Part shown: positions 48,643-61,357 of the stretch, one piece after another
How the letters are laid out: each line of letters begins with the position of its first letter
Numbering within the stretch: position 1 is the first letter of the stretch
NCBI GenBank assembly: GCA_016165875.1
Contig: JABBOT010000002.1
Span: 32,539,642 to 32,603,641 of the forward strand
Direction of reading: 5' to 3'
Source: Acanthopleura granulata
Taxonomy: Eukaryota; Mollusca; Polyplacophora; Chitonida; Chitonidae
Length of the DNA stretch: 64,000 nt
The notes under the pieces: model-generated
What the model saw: only the letters and a program-made list of their open reading frames with translations
Told to the model about the DNA's origin: nothing
Database searches by the model: none
Program-made: the position numbers and the translations under genes

Positions 48643-48782
48643 ATTATCAATATTTTTCTTTTGCAATATGTCACTTTAACGGCTCCGTAATTTCGGGTAT
48701 CTGAACCTGAAATATTTTTCCACACACTGCATGTACTCACAAGGTGCATGAAAATGTTAAGTGGTAAATGTTTCCTACTTAA

Positions 48783-48895
48783 ATATCGATGTATTTCACG
48801 CCGTACTCAACAAAATTTCAGTATTTCGACCGCGGCCGGCAGCGCGACGTCTGGAAACTGGGCAGACCTCGGAGTAACCCACGACCATTCGCAGT
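48783..48895 (-). mobile_element. SINE 3' half, reverse orientation
   Basis: On the - strand it reads 'ctgcgaatggtcgtgggtta', a 'ctgcccagtttcc' box, then 'gaaattttgttgagtacggc' and 'gtgaaat'. It is therefore a body-to-tail piece of the common SINE. Confidence 0.75.
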
Positions 48896-51800
48896 TTGCA
48901 CATCTCCTATGTATGGTTGGAGAGGAAGGCAGCTAAAGAAAAAAATTATTGCCAGGAATAAGTATTGTTTATATGTCCTCAGTTTTGCCTACAGTATTAT
49001 TCAAAACAATATTTCCAATGAAGAAATATTGTTTCAAAACTTTTATCTCAATCTGTTATAAGAAAGATGGTTTTGAAGGTAAGAAACACATTTCTACTCT
49101 TAAAATACAGTTGTTGGCACATGTCCACAGGCCTTATAACACTCCTGTCCTTAAACACTCCTGTCCAACACGCAACTATTCATAAAAAAAACTTCCTGTC
49201 TCCATGGATTAGATAACATACGTCACCCAAACATAATATACAGAAATGTCGTGTGCCGAAATCTGACGTTTACTGATTGTGCCGACAATGGCAATTGGTG
49301 CGGAAATAGCCTAAAAACGGTAATTGCCACCATTTGGTGGAAGTCAATCAACCAGACAGGACAGTAAACCAGAAGCTGATTGTGTGTTATTCCTGTAACT
49401 TTAACTGATAAACTGGAGTCTTCCATTGAATATTTTTCTTTCGTTGTGGCTTTATATCCATACTTTACGTAACTGCTGCTACCCCACAGACATCAGTATA
49501 AATAAGTGAGAAATGTGGAGATTGGTGCACATATGCCCACTATCTAAGCCGCGATACGCTGTAATCCTAGTTTTATCCCATCTCCTACTCCCTCTCTCTT
49601 TTATGGCTGACTCACAGATTTGTGACCTTAATAGTTTTCAAATATTTTCCCACATACCGATGTTAGAAAAAACACCTAACAAAAACTAGAACTATAGTTG
49701 CTGTTTATTATAAAGTATCCCCTGATGAGAACATGTTTTAATACACCGGCAAAATGAATAAACTTTGTCAGACAACCCTGTTAGCCAGCCTGTCTTCACT
49801 CATTGTGCGTTTGTCTGTGTGTCAACACTTGGTAATATTTCACAACAAGATTGTGATCTGTAAATTCCATTGGATATTAAGAAAGGAATTTTAGAAATTT
49901 AGATGATTTATTGCAGTGTTGCCGTTATGCCGGCATACACACATAATATAAGCGAGTTCGGCAGGGTTGAAAACCGGGATTGCCACTCGCCGTCGTGCAG
50001 ACGAAGTCTTATCTCTCGCGCTTTTCTTATGGAAATAATGCATAATAAATGTGTCATAGATGAGTCTAAAGACATTTGACACTTGCAGCTGACAGGCACC
50101 TGGCAGGACAAGAATTGACACTTAAAGGCCCATCCATCTCTTGTCGTCTTTCACTTGTCAAGCTTAAAAATGGACTGCTGTTAGCTAGTGTTACGGGAAC
50201 TACTGTGTTGAGACCTCTATCTTGATATACGAGAAAATATAGTGGTTTATACCGCTGCGCATTCCTCCGTGAATACTCAAGTCAACTGTGCTCGTCATTT
50301 AGTGAATTACAGAAAAGTGGGGTGAACCCTTGTCATCTGTGCAATCATTGTACTTTAACACAATTAACGGAATAACCAAGTACAAAAAAATGGCAAAATT
50401 GATATGGACAGTCTTATATATATAACGTGACTGGCTGGAAGCTATTGCTATAAGAGTCGCGAACAAGGGAGCTCATACAATACATGTACATATATTTTAT
50501 ATAGAAAAGAGGAACGTTTCCGACAATATGATGGAATTGTTGGCCTTCGAGGTCTGAGAAAAACTGTGAATGCTCTTGTACTTCAGACACTCAGCACAGA
50601 GTTCAAGAGGCATTCCTTAAAAAAAAACCGAAAAGAACATTTTACATGTAGCAAGCTTATGAGGTTGAGTTTAACGTGTCTGGAGAAAACCAACACCAAA
50701 TGCACTGATCAATATTTTGCCTTTGGAATTAAGGTTGCTCTAGGCATTTCGTCATATCAATATGGCATCTTCTTTCAGTCGGCCAGGCCCCATGCTGTAA
50801 TATAGAAGTATAGTGAGTGTTTAGGGAACGCTGACATGAGAAGACTTGGCCATGCTATACCCATCCAAGAAGTATAAAATGCACATCTTGAAAATGCATT
50901 TATGGTGTGAAGACAGGCTTTCATTGATCTACTTAGTAGTGGAATTACCATCGCTATCTTTTTAAAACAAAATTCGGATAAAACAATTATGGCTCCTGCA
51001 TCACAGGTTTAAACTGAGATAAGTTCATACTACTGATATCTCAACTATATCGTGAAACAGACAGGGCAAAAATGTACCTGAAAATATCTTCACTGATTTT
51101 TCAAGATTTTTTCACCAAAATAAGTGCAGTCAAATGTTTTGGGTTTGATGGACCATAATGATAATTTGTGTCGCCAGTGACGTCACATACAGATTTTTCT
51201 CTGTCCCTAAAGCAGAACGTTAATGTCATATTAGCTCTTTCATACACAGGCACACATTACAGGAATACCGTTCAAAAGAACTTTATTCAGGGACTCATTC
51301 CTCAAAGCGAGTTCGTACTTAAGCAAAACTTTTAAAACGTAAACAAAAATTAAGCATATTTCAAATTTTAAAATAAAGGCATGAATGGTGCATGTATATC
51401 ATGCCGAAGCAAAAGTGGCACAAGTGACACAAGTGACACAAATTTCAAAATCAGTAAGTATGAAATAAACTGTAAAACTGAATTTAACAGGTTTCAAGCC
51501 ATATTTTTCTTTGTGGAATCGATCCCTGTGCTGAACATTAATGTGTACAGAAGGCTTTGTGACGTCACTAAGGACTCACAATATGAATACGCTCAATAGA
51601 ACCCACCATGCAATCTAAATATGTGTCTGCATTTAATTTGGTGAAAAACAAATCTTACAAAATCAATGAAGCGATTTTCAGATTCAGTTCTAAATGCTCT
51701 CTTTCTTACTCAACATAACTTCATTTTTGAGGTTTCTGTTCGTTTAAACCCTCATTTCATATGAACACACGTCAGTATGAAAGCGCGTTCTAGACTTCGG

Positions 51801-52035
51801 TTGGCCTGTCATGCACTAGCTAGTGTACTCAGACAAGGTATGAGAACCTTGGCAGAGCTAAAATCATTGGGATGTTCATCAGAATTTTCAGGGGTTTCTT
51901 ATCTCAGTCATTTGAAGCTTCTGCGTGAGATTCTCTATAGAGTATTCGGCCATGTAAGGTAGGTCGGGTATTTGGACAGATGAAAAACACTTCATGTTCA
52001 GCCTATATAGCAAATTCGAGGAGAAGGCCCTCCGC

Positions 52036-52066
<31 letters not shown>

Positions 52067-55000
52067 ACATTTTTGCATGAGGTGGAGCTTCCAGGAAAAC
52101 GTCTACGGGATGGAGAAAACATTTCACTACCGAAAAAGGTCGCTTGCCGAAATAGTGGACTTCTGGCAACATTGGAACAAAGTTTCCAAGTCGGCCGGTG
52201 TAAGTCTAAAATATCAAGAGAATTCAGTATCACTTCAAAAATCAAGGAGTAATCCAAGTAAAACCTAAAAATGTACAGGTTATAAATTCATTTACACGGA
52301 ATATTTTCACATTGTAGAGACAGAAACCCTACATGAAATCTGAAACCTACGAAAAAAACAAAAATCAGTAAAACCTGCAGGCACCTGGAAACATACAAGT
52401 ACAAAAAGTGTAACGTAATGGGAAATCTGTGAAAGAAAGATGTGCTCTTCTCCCACTCAATCTGGAAGAAACGTGCAGTTTAACCTACGGGTGGAAATTC
52501 TAGGGTATAAGCAGCGTACTGATCTTAAACCCAAAACGGCTTCACGAAAACAGGCCTTGTCTGAATGACACAGTCTCCTGTCAAGCGTAACAGAAGATAT
52601 CAGGTGCAATGTTTACACCTATTAACTCGAGGTGTTGTTCGTGCCGTGTGAAGTCAGCCCTGAGGTAAACTTTCATAAAACTACCATTTGTCGGTTAGAA
52701 CATTGATACTGCAATAAATACTAATCATCTGAAAAGACAGTCGAATTTACAGACCAGCGAATACGATAATTAAATCATGAGCTGAAGAATCGGGGTGCCT
52801 GTCCAGTGTTGTATAACACACACATGAAGCCCTGACTCTCTCGAGACACTAATTTATCGTGGACATAAATTACACTGACACCCTTCACATACCCTTAAAA
52901 TAGTTTCTGCCTGGTTGAGTATTTTGACACGCTTGTACCTCGGTTGAGGGAGGGCAAACAAAAATGTCATGTATTAAGTTTGAAGAGTAGATTAAATTTC
53001 CTTTAAATGCGGGACTGTGTGCATGCTGTTGCGGATGTGTACTTGACTATTGAAAAAACACACGATTAATACGCAATTATACTGACAGTATTTCTTTGTG
53101 AGGTTAAATAATGTATTTTGTGACAGGTATAGTTTGCCAGGTGCATATAGGTTTTCCATAGACCTGCCTTCTATCACTCTTGGTGTAACCTGGCCTACGC
53201 CGGAAGTCGGGAAAATGTTGCAACACCCAAATAAATACATCCGTGGTATTCGCCAATAATTTGGATGGGCCCTCGCTGTAAGAAGTATCTAAATGTGTCC
53301 AAAAAATCTACAGAGAATGAAATCAAATAGCAAGAGATGACAACATAAATGGGACACTACCGTTAAGATTCAATACTATGAAGTATTAGCTTGTTTTGCG
53401 TTTCCCTCTGTCTACATTTTATGTCTGATCCCCGAAGCCAGATAAATTAATGTTTCTTTATGAGGTTTCATTTAATTTTTTGTATACTTTAATCTCATGT
53501 GCAGCTTTTAATAGGTCTCTTCAACTTGTGTCTTGCAAATATTCGGTTTCGAAAATCTTCCGGCGTCTTCAAATTTCACTGCGGCGATCCACACAGTCAT
53601 AACTGGAAAATTGGTTTGCCATTACTGACTTGGATCATCCATTTTCGTTGGCGGTTTGTATATGACATGATGTGACGTCTTAGAAATAGAAGCATACTAT
53701 ATAATAAAAACTTCCCACAAGTATTGTTGGGTTCCCTTAGCTATGCTCATTACCAGAATGATCTGTAACCGTGTCCATAATTAACGAATTAATAGGGACT
53801 GAACGTGCACATTATACGACAGCTATTGGGTACGAATTTGGGTGTAAGAGAACAGATTCCTGAAGAGTTGATGCAACTTTATACCCCATTCCGAAGTGAC
53901 GTCAGTCTGTCACTCTCTTTAAGCCAATGAGTAATGTAGGAGGTATCGTTTTATTGGAGTGGCAGATTGAAATTCGCCAGCCACCGCGGCAGAATTATGA
54001 TGGGCTGGTTACGTGCTGGGAAAGTAAAAAGTGCAGCAATCCTTTCCCAAGACAGAAAAAACGCGGAAATGGCTTTAGGTTTCATTCCAGTTCCAAGCAC
54101 ATTTGTCGCCGAAAAACAACTATTTATTGAAACTCTTTAGAAATTAAAAATTTCAAATTGCAATATTTGGTTGTGAATGGCTGTTAATTCGATGCTTTTT
54201 ACTAATCTCATTAAGGTACCTTTGAGGAAAATCAACATGCCGCACATGGAAACTCACTGCTGCAGCTTGAAAGAGTTCTGAACAGTTACACCCCATTCCA
54301 TCAACCGTTCAACCCTGACACCCATGACGGATAACTCGCTCTTGATGAACTTTCAAATCCGCTTTTTGATTCTGATCGCTTGATTATCTTACTTTATTTG
54401 AAATCTATGAAGTGAGCGTCTGTTATTGGGTTTTCAGTTCATATACATATGCACCACTGAAGGGTTTTTCGCGGACGACTTTTGTACTAGTCACATTCAC
54501 TATCAGTTCTTCACATCGGAACTTGTCTTCCATTCCCTTCCCTCTTGGCTCACTCCAGACACCTGCCAATCAACTTATACTCGCGTGCTGTGAGCCTCAT
54601 TAAGGCAACATCACTTATAATTTGTTTCGCGGGATTAGCGTGTCAATTTTGACACCTGTGTTGGCGGATGATACCGTAGGATCGGGGGCGATTGTTTGCT
54701 GGTGGCTTAGGGTTTGTCCTCTTATGTTTCGCCCTACGCGCGTAGCGGGTTATAAGGCTGCGTGTCGACATGATGCCAGGAATAAGGTGTATGTCATAAA
54801 GCCAGTGGTATTTCCTCCACGCGAACACCCCTCGCCACGGATTAGACAGGAGGTAGTCGACGTGCTTTTGGTTGACTGTGTCATTTCTTCAGCTTGTCCC
54901 GAAATATCTGCACTGCCCTTATCTGGAATCGGATTACTTGTACAAACGTCACCATCTCTTCTTCGTTGAATCTATCCAAACGCGGTTGTTCAGTGGCAAT

Positions 55001-55190
55001 TTATTTAAAATGAGCAAACACTGGTAGGTGAACACGTATAGGTGTATTTTATGCGTCATCCACTGTACCCAGTGTGGATGAACCATGTATTTGGCGAGTA
55101 CAGGTTCTGTTATTAAAGTCCTTAACAGTAGTAAAACAAATGCAAAAAAAGCAAAACGGCCCAATACTATTACTTTATATCTGTTTTTCA
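48896..55190. other. No gene recognised
   Basis: Over 6 kb of AT-rich sequence. A C11-A19 run lies at 52035-52064. No domain, signal peptide or convincing exon seen; frames of 60-115 codons occur at chance level. Confidence 0.45.
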
Positions 55191-55194
55191 CTAA

Positions 55195-55375
55195 TGCGGT
55201 GGCTGTGAGTTCAAGTTCAGCTCTTGCCGGCTTCCTCTCCGACCCTACGTGGTAAGGTACGCCAGCAACCTGCGGATGAGCGTGGGTTTTACCTGGGCTC
55301 TACGCGGTTTTCTCCCATCATAATGCTGGCCGTCGTCGTATAAGTGAAAATAATGAAATAATGAAGTAAATAAAT
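55195..55375 (+). mobile_element. tRNA-derived SINE, head truncated
   Basis: Begins in the head ('actaatgcggtggctgtgag', 'ttcaagttcagctc'), then 'aacctgcggatgagcgtggg', 'ataatgctggccgtcgtcgt' and 'ataagtgaaa', and stops short of the usual 'ttcttgagtacgg' before an A-rich end. Confidence 0.88.
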
Positions 55376-55634
55376 ATCTGCTGTCGTTGTTATGTTTTAG
55401 GTGAGTTTTCACCTACATGATTTCATTAAAGATAACCTTTCGTCCGCAATATATTCTCTCAACACAGCGTGGCCCCGTGCTAACATTCTTGAACCGCCAA
55501 TTAAAAGCACCCAACAGATGTGGCCTAAGCACCAAAGAATGTCGTCATAAATCCCTGTGAATACAGATTCTCTACAGAAATCGTAGATCTTCATTTATGT
55601 TCACCTTCGTGCAAACATTTCGCACAGATTTACG

Positions 55635-56077
55635 TGTATAAGCCGATCAGAGAGGAAATAACAGAAGGCAGATTCAAGGGTACACTTGCATTGTGGAAAA
55701 CATCTCTCAAAAAGTACACAAAAAAGGGCAACCGATCAGGTCGAATGCTCTTCAGGAAATTCCTGCCACATTATCACCAGGGACACATCACCAGGGCACA
55801 TCATCAGGGACACATCACCATGCCTCCTAATTCATCGTAATAACTTGAAGTCATGGGTAAGCATGAACAAAACTTATTTACAGACTGAATTATGTCTGTG
55901 TCGTGACAAAAATACCGTGGAAAAAAGTTCCGAACATGTATGGTTGTGGCGCGCTTTCAAAGAATACTGTGGGGAGGTCACCAACCAAGGGAGGTCACTG
56001 AAGAATCCGGTCCAGCGAATCCATTCTAACTCGGCTATTGCCCTGGAAACTGTTACACTGTATACACTCAGCTCACA
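55635..56077 (-). repeat. LTR of the Gypsy element (3' LTR in element orientation)
   Basis: A direct repeat of 60935-61357: both start 'TGT..aagccgatc' or 'TGTgagccgatc' and end 'g(c/a)tcaca', so they have TG...CA termini. This copy is slightly longer because it has an extra 'caccagggcacatcat'-like internal unit (55780-55820). Just outside the right edge, 'ctcttgccc' is the complement of a short polypurine tract 'gggcaagag'. Confidence 0.9.
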
Positions 56078-56309
56078 CTCTTGCCCACATTTGGGTGCTC
56101 TAATCTCAGACACGTGAACAACCACGTGGTTTAAAGATCGATTCCTCTTGGGAGATGGAAAGGATTAGAATACTTCCCAGCCATTGTAGGTCGTAGTCTC
56201 AGCTCTACTTCCGACTCGCCGCCTGAATCGATATCCGTCCAAGTCATTTGTTTACGGTTTGCGCTTTCGGTGTTCAGTGTTTTTTATTCTGTCTCTGAAG
56301 GTTGATTAT

Positions 56310-57450
56310 TTTCACACCCAGAAAGAGCCTCGGTACATACCCAAAGTCCAGCCCGATTCACAGTCCGCCTAACACCAAAACCGTCCGCCGGTTCAATAAC
56401 GCAGACAGCCTCCCCTATTCTCTTAATGGGTTTGTAGATACCTGGTTTCCAAGCACCCTGTATCTTATTTCTTCTCCTGATGTCATAATTTATAAGATAC
56501 TTCTCTTCTTCGTCCCAGGGTTCAGTGGATCACCGTGCAATTTGCGGACATAAGCTTTCTTGCGGGTTTCTGCCGAAAGTTCCAATCATTTCGATGCCTC
56601 TGTCAGCCTTTACTGATGAAGGGCTACCCAGTTATCCGGTTCCACTTGCAAATCTTGGTCATTGTCTCCGGTGAGTATGTCCACTAGGCAACATGGATCT
56701 CTTCCAAACATGAGATAAAGAGAGGGAAAGACAGTACTTGGGTGGCAAGAGACATTGTAAGCGTATACCAGATCTTTGATGTGATCGGGCCAGTGGCGCT
56801 TCTGAGATGTTGGTAAAGTGCGTAGAAGATTCCGAAGGGTGCGATTATACCTTTCACACTGGTCATTCCGCTGTGGGTGATACTGCGATGTTCGAGACTT
56901 CCGGATACGGTACATCTTGCAGAGTACTTCTAGGAACGACGACTCAAAATTTCGCCCATCATCGCTGTGTATTCGCAATGGGACCCCAAATCGTGTGAAC
57001 CATTTAGGTACAAGGGCCTTGCCAACTGCAGCTGTTGATTTCGAGTTGGTACTGCCACGATGAACTTTGTAAAGACGTCTGTAATAACAACAACGTCCTC
57101 CAGGTACATGTAGACTTCTTCAGTCTGGTGAAAATAATTGCTATATCTTCCACCCGACGAGTGGCAGTCAACCTTCCGATGGGCCTCCTCACAGTCTGGT
57201 GTGGCATTTTCATTAGTGTGCATCTTCTACACTGCTCAATCCAAGAAACTACATATCTATGTAGATGGGGCCAGTAAAAACGCGAACAAATGAGGTTCTC
57301 GGTTGTGTCGGGACCCTGATATCCATTTCTGTCATGTAAATCTTCCAATGCCACCTTTTCAAGGCAGCTAGGCAAGACCAACTGATTCGTAATTCCACCT
57401 TCGGGCAGGTGGACTCGGTGTAAATACTCCCCTTTTCATACTCAGTCTGC
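56310..57450 (-). pseudogene. Integrase remnant of the Gypsy element
   Basis: In - strand order: a zinc-binding HHCC segment (57381-57200), in which the second His position reads 'GYQG' where His is usual, with 'CRRC' intact; the first catalytic Asp in 'TDVFTKF'; the second Asp in 'IHSDDGRNF' (56978); and the Glu in 'QCERYNRTL' (about 56860). A C-terminal portion with 'YKPIKRIGEAV' follows to about 56310. The D, D and E residues are all visible but in frames separated by frameshifts, so the enzyme cannot be made as one chain. In life it would insert the DNA copy into the genome. Confidence 0.9.
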
Positions 57451-57486
57451 TCCATTGTCCAAGAAGCTGGCCTGGAACTGATAATT

Positions 57487-57891
57487 TTAGGCGTTCCTCA
57501 CGTGTGGGTTTTCGTTGACTTGTACTGCAGTACCTGTCCAACATCCGGGTCTTTCTGCTGAAGCTCCAAAATTGGACTGGCGTGCAACAAAGGAAACCCA
57601 ACGTTGTTCCACAGCTGGTAGCTTCGACTTAGACTGGATGTTGGTTAATGGATTGTTGTCAGTGTATACAACAAACTTGGAACCGAGTAGATTGTCTCTA
57701 AACATTTCGGTCACAACCCATTTAAGAGCTAAGAGCTCCAACTTTTTGCTGCTGTAGTCATCCATATTTCTTTCGGACTTTCGCAACTCTCTACTGGCAA
57801 ACGCAATCGGTTTAATTTTTCCATCCTGTTCCTGACACAGGACTGCGAACCTACCTTCACTGGAAGCATCCGTTTCCACAACAAACGGCAA
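57487..57891 (-). pseudogene. RNase H domain remnant of the Gypsy element
   Basis: One open frame of 134 codons with the expected landmarks: catalytic Asp in 'FVVETDASSEG', the segment 'PIAFASREL', Glu in 'KKLELLALKW', and Asp in 'VYTDNNPL'. It continues into the linker 'PAVEQRWVSFV'. It would degrade the RNA strand of the RNA-DNA hybrid. This is the best preserved domain. The frame is broken from reverse transcriptase upstream and from integrase downstream. Confidence 0.92.
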
Positions 57892-58019
57892 CTAAAGTTG
57901 GCATATCCCAGGACGGAGGCTGATGTCAACTTAGTTATCAACAGCTGGAAACTATTCTCGCACTGACTCCATATATATTCGACGCCTGTGATTTTACTTC
58001 TTTTACGTTTCTGTGAAAG

Positions 58020-58860
58020 TTAGCCCACAGCAACACTTTGAAGTGGAGCTTCAATGGCGGCAAACGACTTAACAACAGGCCGAGAATAGCTCATGAAACA
58101 AAGGAAAGCTCTGAGTTCTTGTAGAGTTGTAGGTCTCTGCCATCCTGCAACGGAGTTGATCTTTTCTGAGTCGATCTCGACACCACCAGCAGATATCTGA
58201 TGAACCAGGTAGATGACACGCTTTCGAAAGAAGAAACATTTGCGCAACTCCAGTTTCGAACGGTACTTTTGTAGCTTCTGGAACACAACTTGAAATCTGT
58301 CCAGATCTAAAGTAACAGAGGATGTCCTCAAGGTACACCAAAATGATTGTCAGTATGTCGTCCCTCAGCCGTTGGTAGGTACCGCGACATTATATAGCCC
58401 AAACGGCATTCGTGCAAACTCGCTCAGTCCTAACGGGTAGTAAATGCTGTCTTTGGACTGTCATCTTCGTCAGTCTCTATCTGATGGTATGCCGATTGTA
58501 AATCTAAGGTTAAAATGAACTTTGCTCCTGGGAGTACATCAAACCACCCGTCTATCCGTGGCAGTGAATGGGCGTCAATCCTCGTTCTCGAGTCTGTAAG
58601 TACAACAAATCCGCATATCTCCCCACTTTTTCCTCACCAACGCGACTGAACTGGCAAACACTCTTTTGCTTGGTCTTATGACACCTGTACGCAACATCTA
58701 AATGAGCTTTCACCTCCTGGTACTTACTGGGGGGATTCTTCTGAAAGGTTGCTCTTCGGAGTTATATCGATAAGAGGGGTAATATGCCTTACAGCATCAA
58801 TCTTACCTACATCATCACTGCCTGCTGCGAAAACAGATTAAAAACAGATTTACTTTTGAA
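58020..58860 (-). pseudogene. Reverse transcriptase remnant of the Gypsy element
   Basis: Fragments of the fingers-palm-thumb domain lie in several frames. The active-site motif that normally reads Y-L-D-D is 'YLED' here (58335-58324). The thumb and connection follow in 'KCFFFRKRVIYLVHQIS' and 'PTTLQELRAFLCFMSYSR'. Upstream pieces with 'SDAHSLPRIDGW'-type sequence are split by frameshifts and stops near 58450-58650. The Asp-to-Glu change in the catalytic pair alone would be expected to cripple the enzyme. Confidence 0.9.
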
Positions 58861-59099
58861 ACAGTTAAACCGCTCTCTGGTACTTAGCCGCGGTCTCTGG
58901 GAAATAATATGGATCCAACCCTTCAGGTAGCTGAGGTCCCTACTCTAGATATTAGTTACAAAATAACAACAAGTTATTTTGGCATACTTGCACGCTGACG
59001 CGACTTGATTCAACCTCAACAGGTACTAGCTTGGCAATACGAGTTCCAGGCTTCAGCCAAACATCTACCTTGCTACTTGGCGACGGCAACAATAAATCG

Positions 59100-59615
59100 T
59101 CATAAAGTTGAGTCCACAAGCGTTCTCTTAAGATTGTTTGGGGCTACCGTCACAGATTCCACGACAGCACAAAGACCACAGGCTCTCCTCAACACTACAA
59201 TGTCGCACTCCGTTTCGGCCAGTTTTCTAGTAGGCTCATTCTCACACATTTTGACCATCCTATGGGCAACAGTACCAACGGTAGAGAAAAGGTCTTTGTA
59301 GCTCTCACTATGCTGCAAAACACTGGTGCCGATTATGACAGGAACTTCCTTCTTCCAAGGATTGGGGCCCATGTCTCGTGACACAAGAATTCCTCTCCTT
59401 GGTACCAACACTCCACACATTTGAACATCTAGCTCTAAACACCCAATATAGAGGACATAAGTGCCACTGGCCGCTGTCAACTTCAGCAACCCCCGTATCC
59501 CTAGCCTCCCATACTTGTATTTGCGATGGCTCTGGTAAAAGGCTCCTGTAATTACTGTTACCATAGAACCAGTGTCAATTAATGCTTTGGCTTGAACACC
59601 GCCCAATTTAACCAA
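59100..59615 (-). pseudogene. Aspartic protease remnant of the Gypsy element
   Basis: A 171-codon open frame starting with the retropepsin active-site block 'ALIDTGSMVTVIT'. The flap region follows and then 'VPVIIGTSVLQ', the second conserved block of Gypsy proteases. It would cut the Gag-Pol polyprotein. Here it is cut off from gag by stops around 59620-59750 and from reverse transcriptase by stops near 58990-59100. Confidence 0.88.
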
Positions 59616-59659
59616 ATTGATAGGTGACGAACCAACAGTGTTACTTGTAAAGTTTCATG

Positions 59660-60480
59660 AGCGCCCCTGTATGTACCGTCTTGACACTCTTTCAGACAAG
59701 GCCTTCCCCTTTAAATCTTCGTTCTTCTTGCTCTTCTTAAAGGCCAAACATTCAGATTTATATTTTCCACATTTCATATTTAATGGAAGACTTTTCTTGC
59801 TTCTTGGTCTGCAATTTTTCTATTACGATGCTCTGAAACTCATTCAGTTTTTGCTCTTTAGTGGCCAAAACATGCAACATGGCCTTCAGCTGAGAAACTA
59901 ACTCCATAAGGACATAGTCTACCTTTGTGGTCGAAGGAGTACATGTACTGTCTAGTTCTGCTTCCTTATTATTTTCAAGTTGCTTGACAGAAACCGTTTG
60001 GCTTTTCTGCTTTCCTTCGCCCATCTCACCGGAGTGCTCTAGAAACATCTCCCTAATGTCAAGGAATGAAGCATCGGGAGAAACCTTCAGATACTTTTTC
60101 ACTTCTAGTCAAGTCTAGCATCAGCACGATTCTGTGCGAATTGGTCCCGTAACATTTCATCACGGGAAACTACCTTCCCTGGAGAAACACGTGAAACCTT
60201 GTCGATCACCGTGATCAGAGCATGTGAAAATTCACAGAGCCTGTAGCCTGGCTTTGGTTTCCGCTTATAGAACACTTTCAATTAACTGCATGGGGCTTGC
60301 TCTTTCCCCGAATACCTCTGTGAGGGCAACGAAGATATCATCAGGCTTCATGTCTCCACATTTCATTTCGGCTTCAGCTGGACCATCCAATTTGGATAAC
60401 AGGAACTCAACATCTTCTTTTCCAGACAGCTGTGCTGACGAAGATATAGCCTGCGAGGAATCTTCTATCAATTTCTCCAC
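59660..60480 (-). pseudogene. Gag remnant of the Gypsy element
   Basis: Two main open pieces (60480-60265 and 60102-59758) with a broken piece between them. That middle piece contains 'MLRDQFAQNRADARLD' followed at once by a stop. The later block 'PDASFLDIREMFLEHSG' is typical of Gypsy Gag proteins. A charged, coiled-coil-like segment with 'QLKAMLHVLATKEQKLNEF' leads to a degenerate zinc-knuckle-like 'KCGKYKSEC' near 59760 that lacks the full CCHC set. It is the former capsid/nucleocapsid protein. Confidence 0.82.
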
Positions 60481-60913
60481 TGACCCCCTCCCTCCCTTTC
60501 ACCGCTATAGTGTCGCTTTCGCCTCTTTCTAGGTACGACTACAGTTGTAGGAGCCACTGGTTCACATTTCACACTTTTACTTCTACATTCACTTTTCTGG
60601 ATACAAACCCCAGCAAGCTCCTTTCTAAGAACCTCCAGCTCATCACTTCAATCTGGTTCAGTTTGTTTACTTTTAAATTATCTCCCCGACATGATGATAC
60701 TTTTTGTTACGAATTTACAACAAACATATAGTAACTTGCAATTCATGCAATACATGAGCAATTACACCTGGTTACCACGTAAGAAAAGTAAATACATGTA
60801 TCTGAAATGTAAATCTGTCACCTGGGATCCGAACGGGTTGCCGTTCAACATTCCCAAAGGCGTTTTCTCTGTGCAGTCAGGCCTGTCCTGTTCCATGCAT
60901 CTTCTCCAAAAAA

Positions 60914-60934
60914 TCCCACTTCTGACACAAAAGA
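60914..60934 (-). other. Primer-binding-site region of the Gypsy element
   Basis: Directly next to the inner edge of the 5' LTR, the - strand reads 'tcttttgtgtcagaagtggg'. This is the expected place for the tRNA primer site. I cannot name the tRNA by eye. Confidence 0.6.
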
Positions 60935-61357
60935 TGTGAGCCGATCGGAGAAGACATAACAGAAGGCAGACTCAAGGGTACACTTGTATTGTGGAAAACA
61001 TCTCTCACCAAGAACACAAAAGAAAAGGGCAACCGATCAGGTCGAATGCTCTTTATGCAGGTAATTCCTGCCACAGTGTCACCGGGACACATCATCAGGG
61101 ACACATCACCATGCCTCCTAATCCATCATAACAACTTGCGGCATGAACAAAACTTATTTACAGGCTGAATTAAGCCAGTACCTTGACAAAAATACAGTGG
61201 AAAAAGGTTCCCAACATGTATGATTGAGGAGCGCTTTCAGAGGTGACTGTGGTGAGGTCACCAACCAAGGGAGGTCACTGAAGAATCAGGTTCAGCGAAT
61301 CCATCCTTACTCGGTTATTCCGCTTGAAACTTGTACCCTGTCTACACCCAGATCACA
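60935..61357 (-). repeat. LTR of the Gypsy element (5' LTR in element orientation)
   Basis: Matches 55635-56077 over its whole length, with scattered substitutions and small gaps. Shared blocks include 'aaggcaga(t/c)tcaagggtac', 'gaggtcaccaaccaagggag' and 'ggtcactgaagaatc'. It would supply the promoter for the element's transcript. Confidence 0.9.

Larger units (their letters stand above)
55635..61357 (-). mobile_element. Ty3/Gypsy LTR retrotransposon, inactivated
   Basis: A full-length element of about 5.7 kb on the - strand: LTR, primer-binding region, gag, protease, reverse transcriptase, RNase H, integrase, LTR. This is the Ty3/Gypsy order, with RNase H before integrase. All domains can be recognised, but they lie in many short frames interrupted by stops and frameshifts, so no functional polyprotein is encoded. 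The two LTRs have diverged visibly. I found no perfect target-site duplication: flanks are 'ttacg' on the left and 'cgtgt' on the right. The insertion is therefore old. I cannot assign a clade by eye. Confidence 0.95.
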
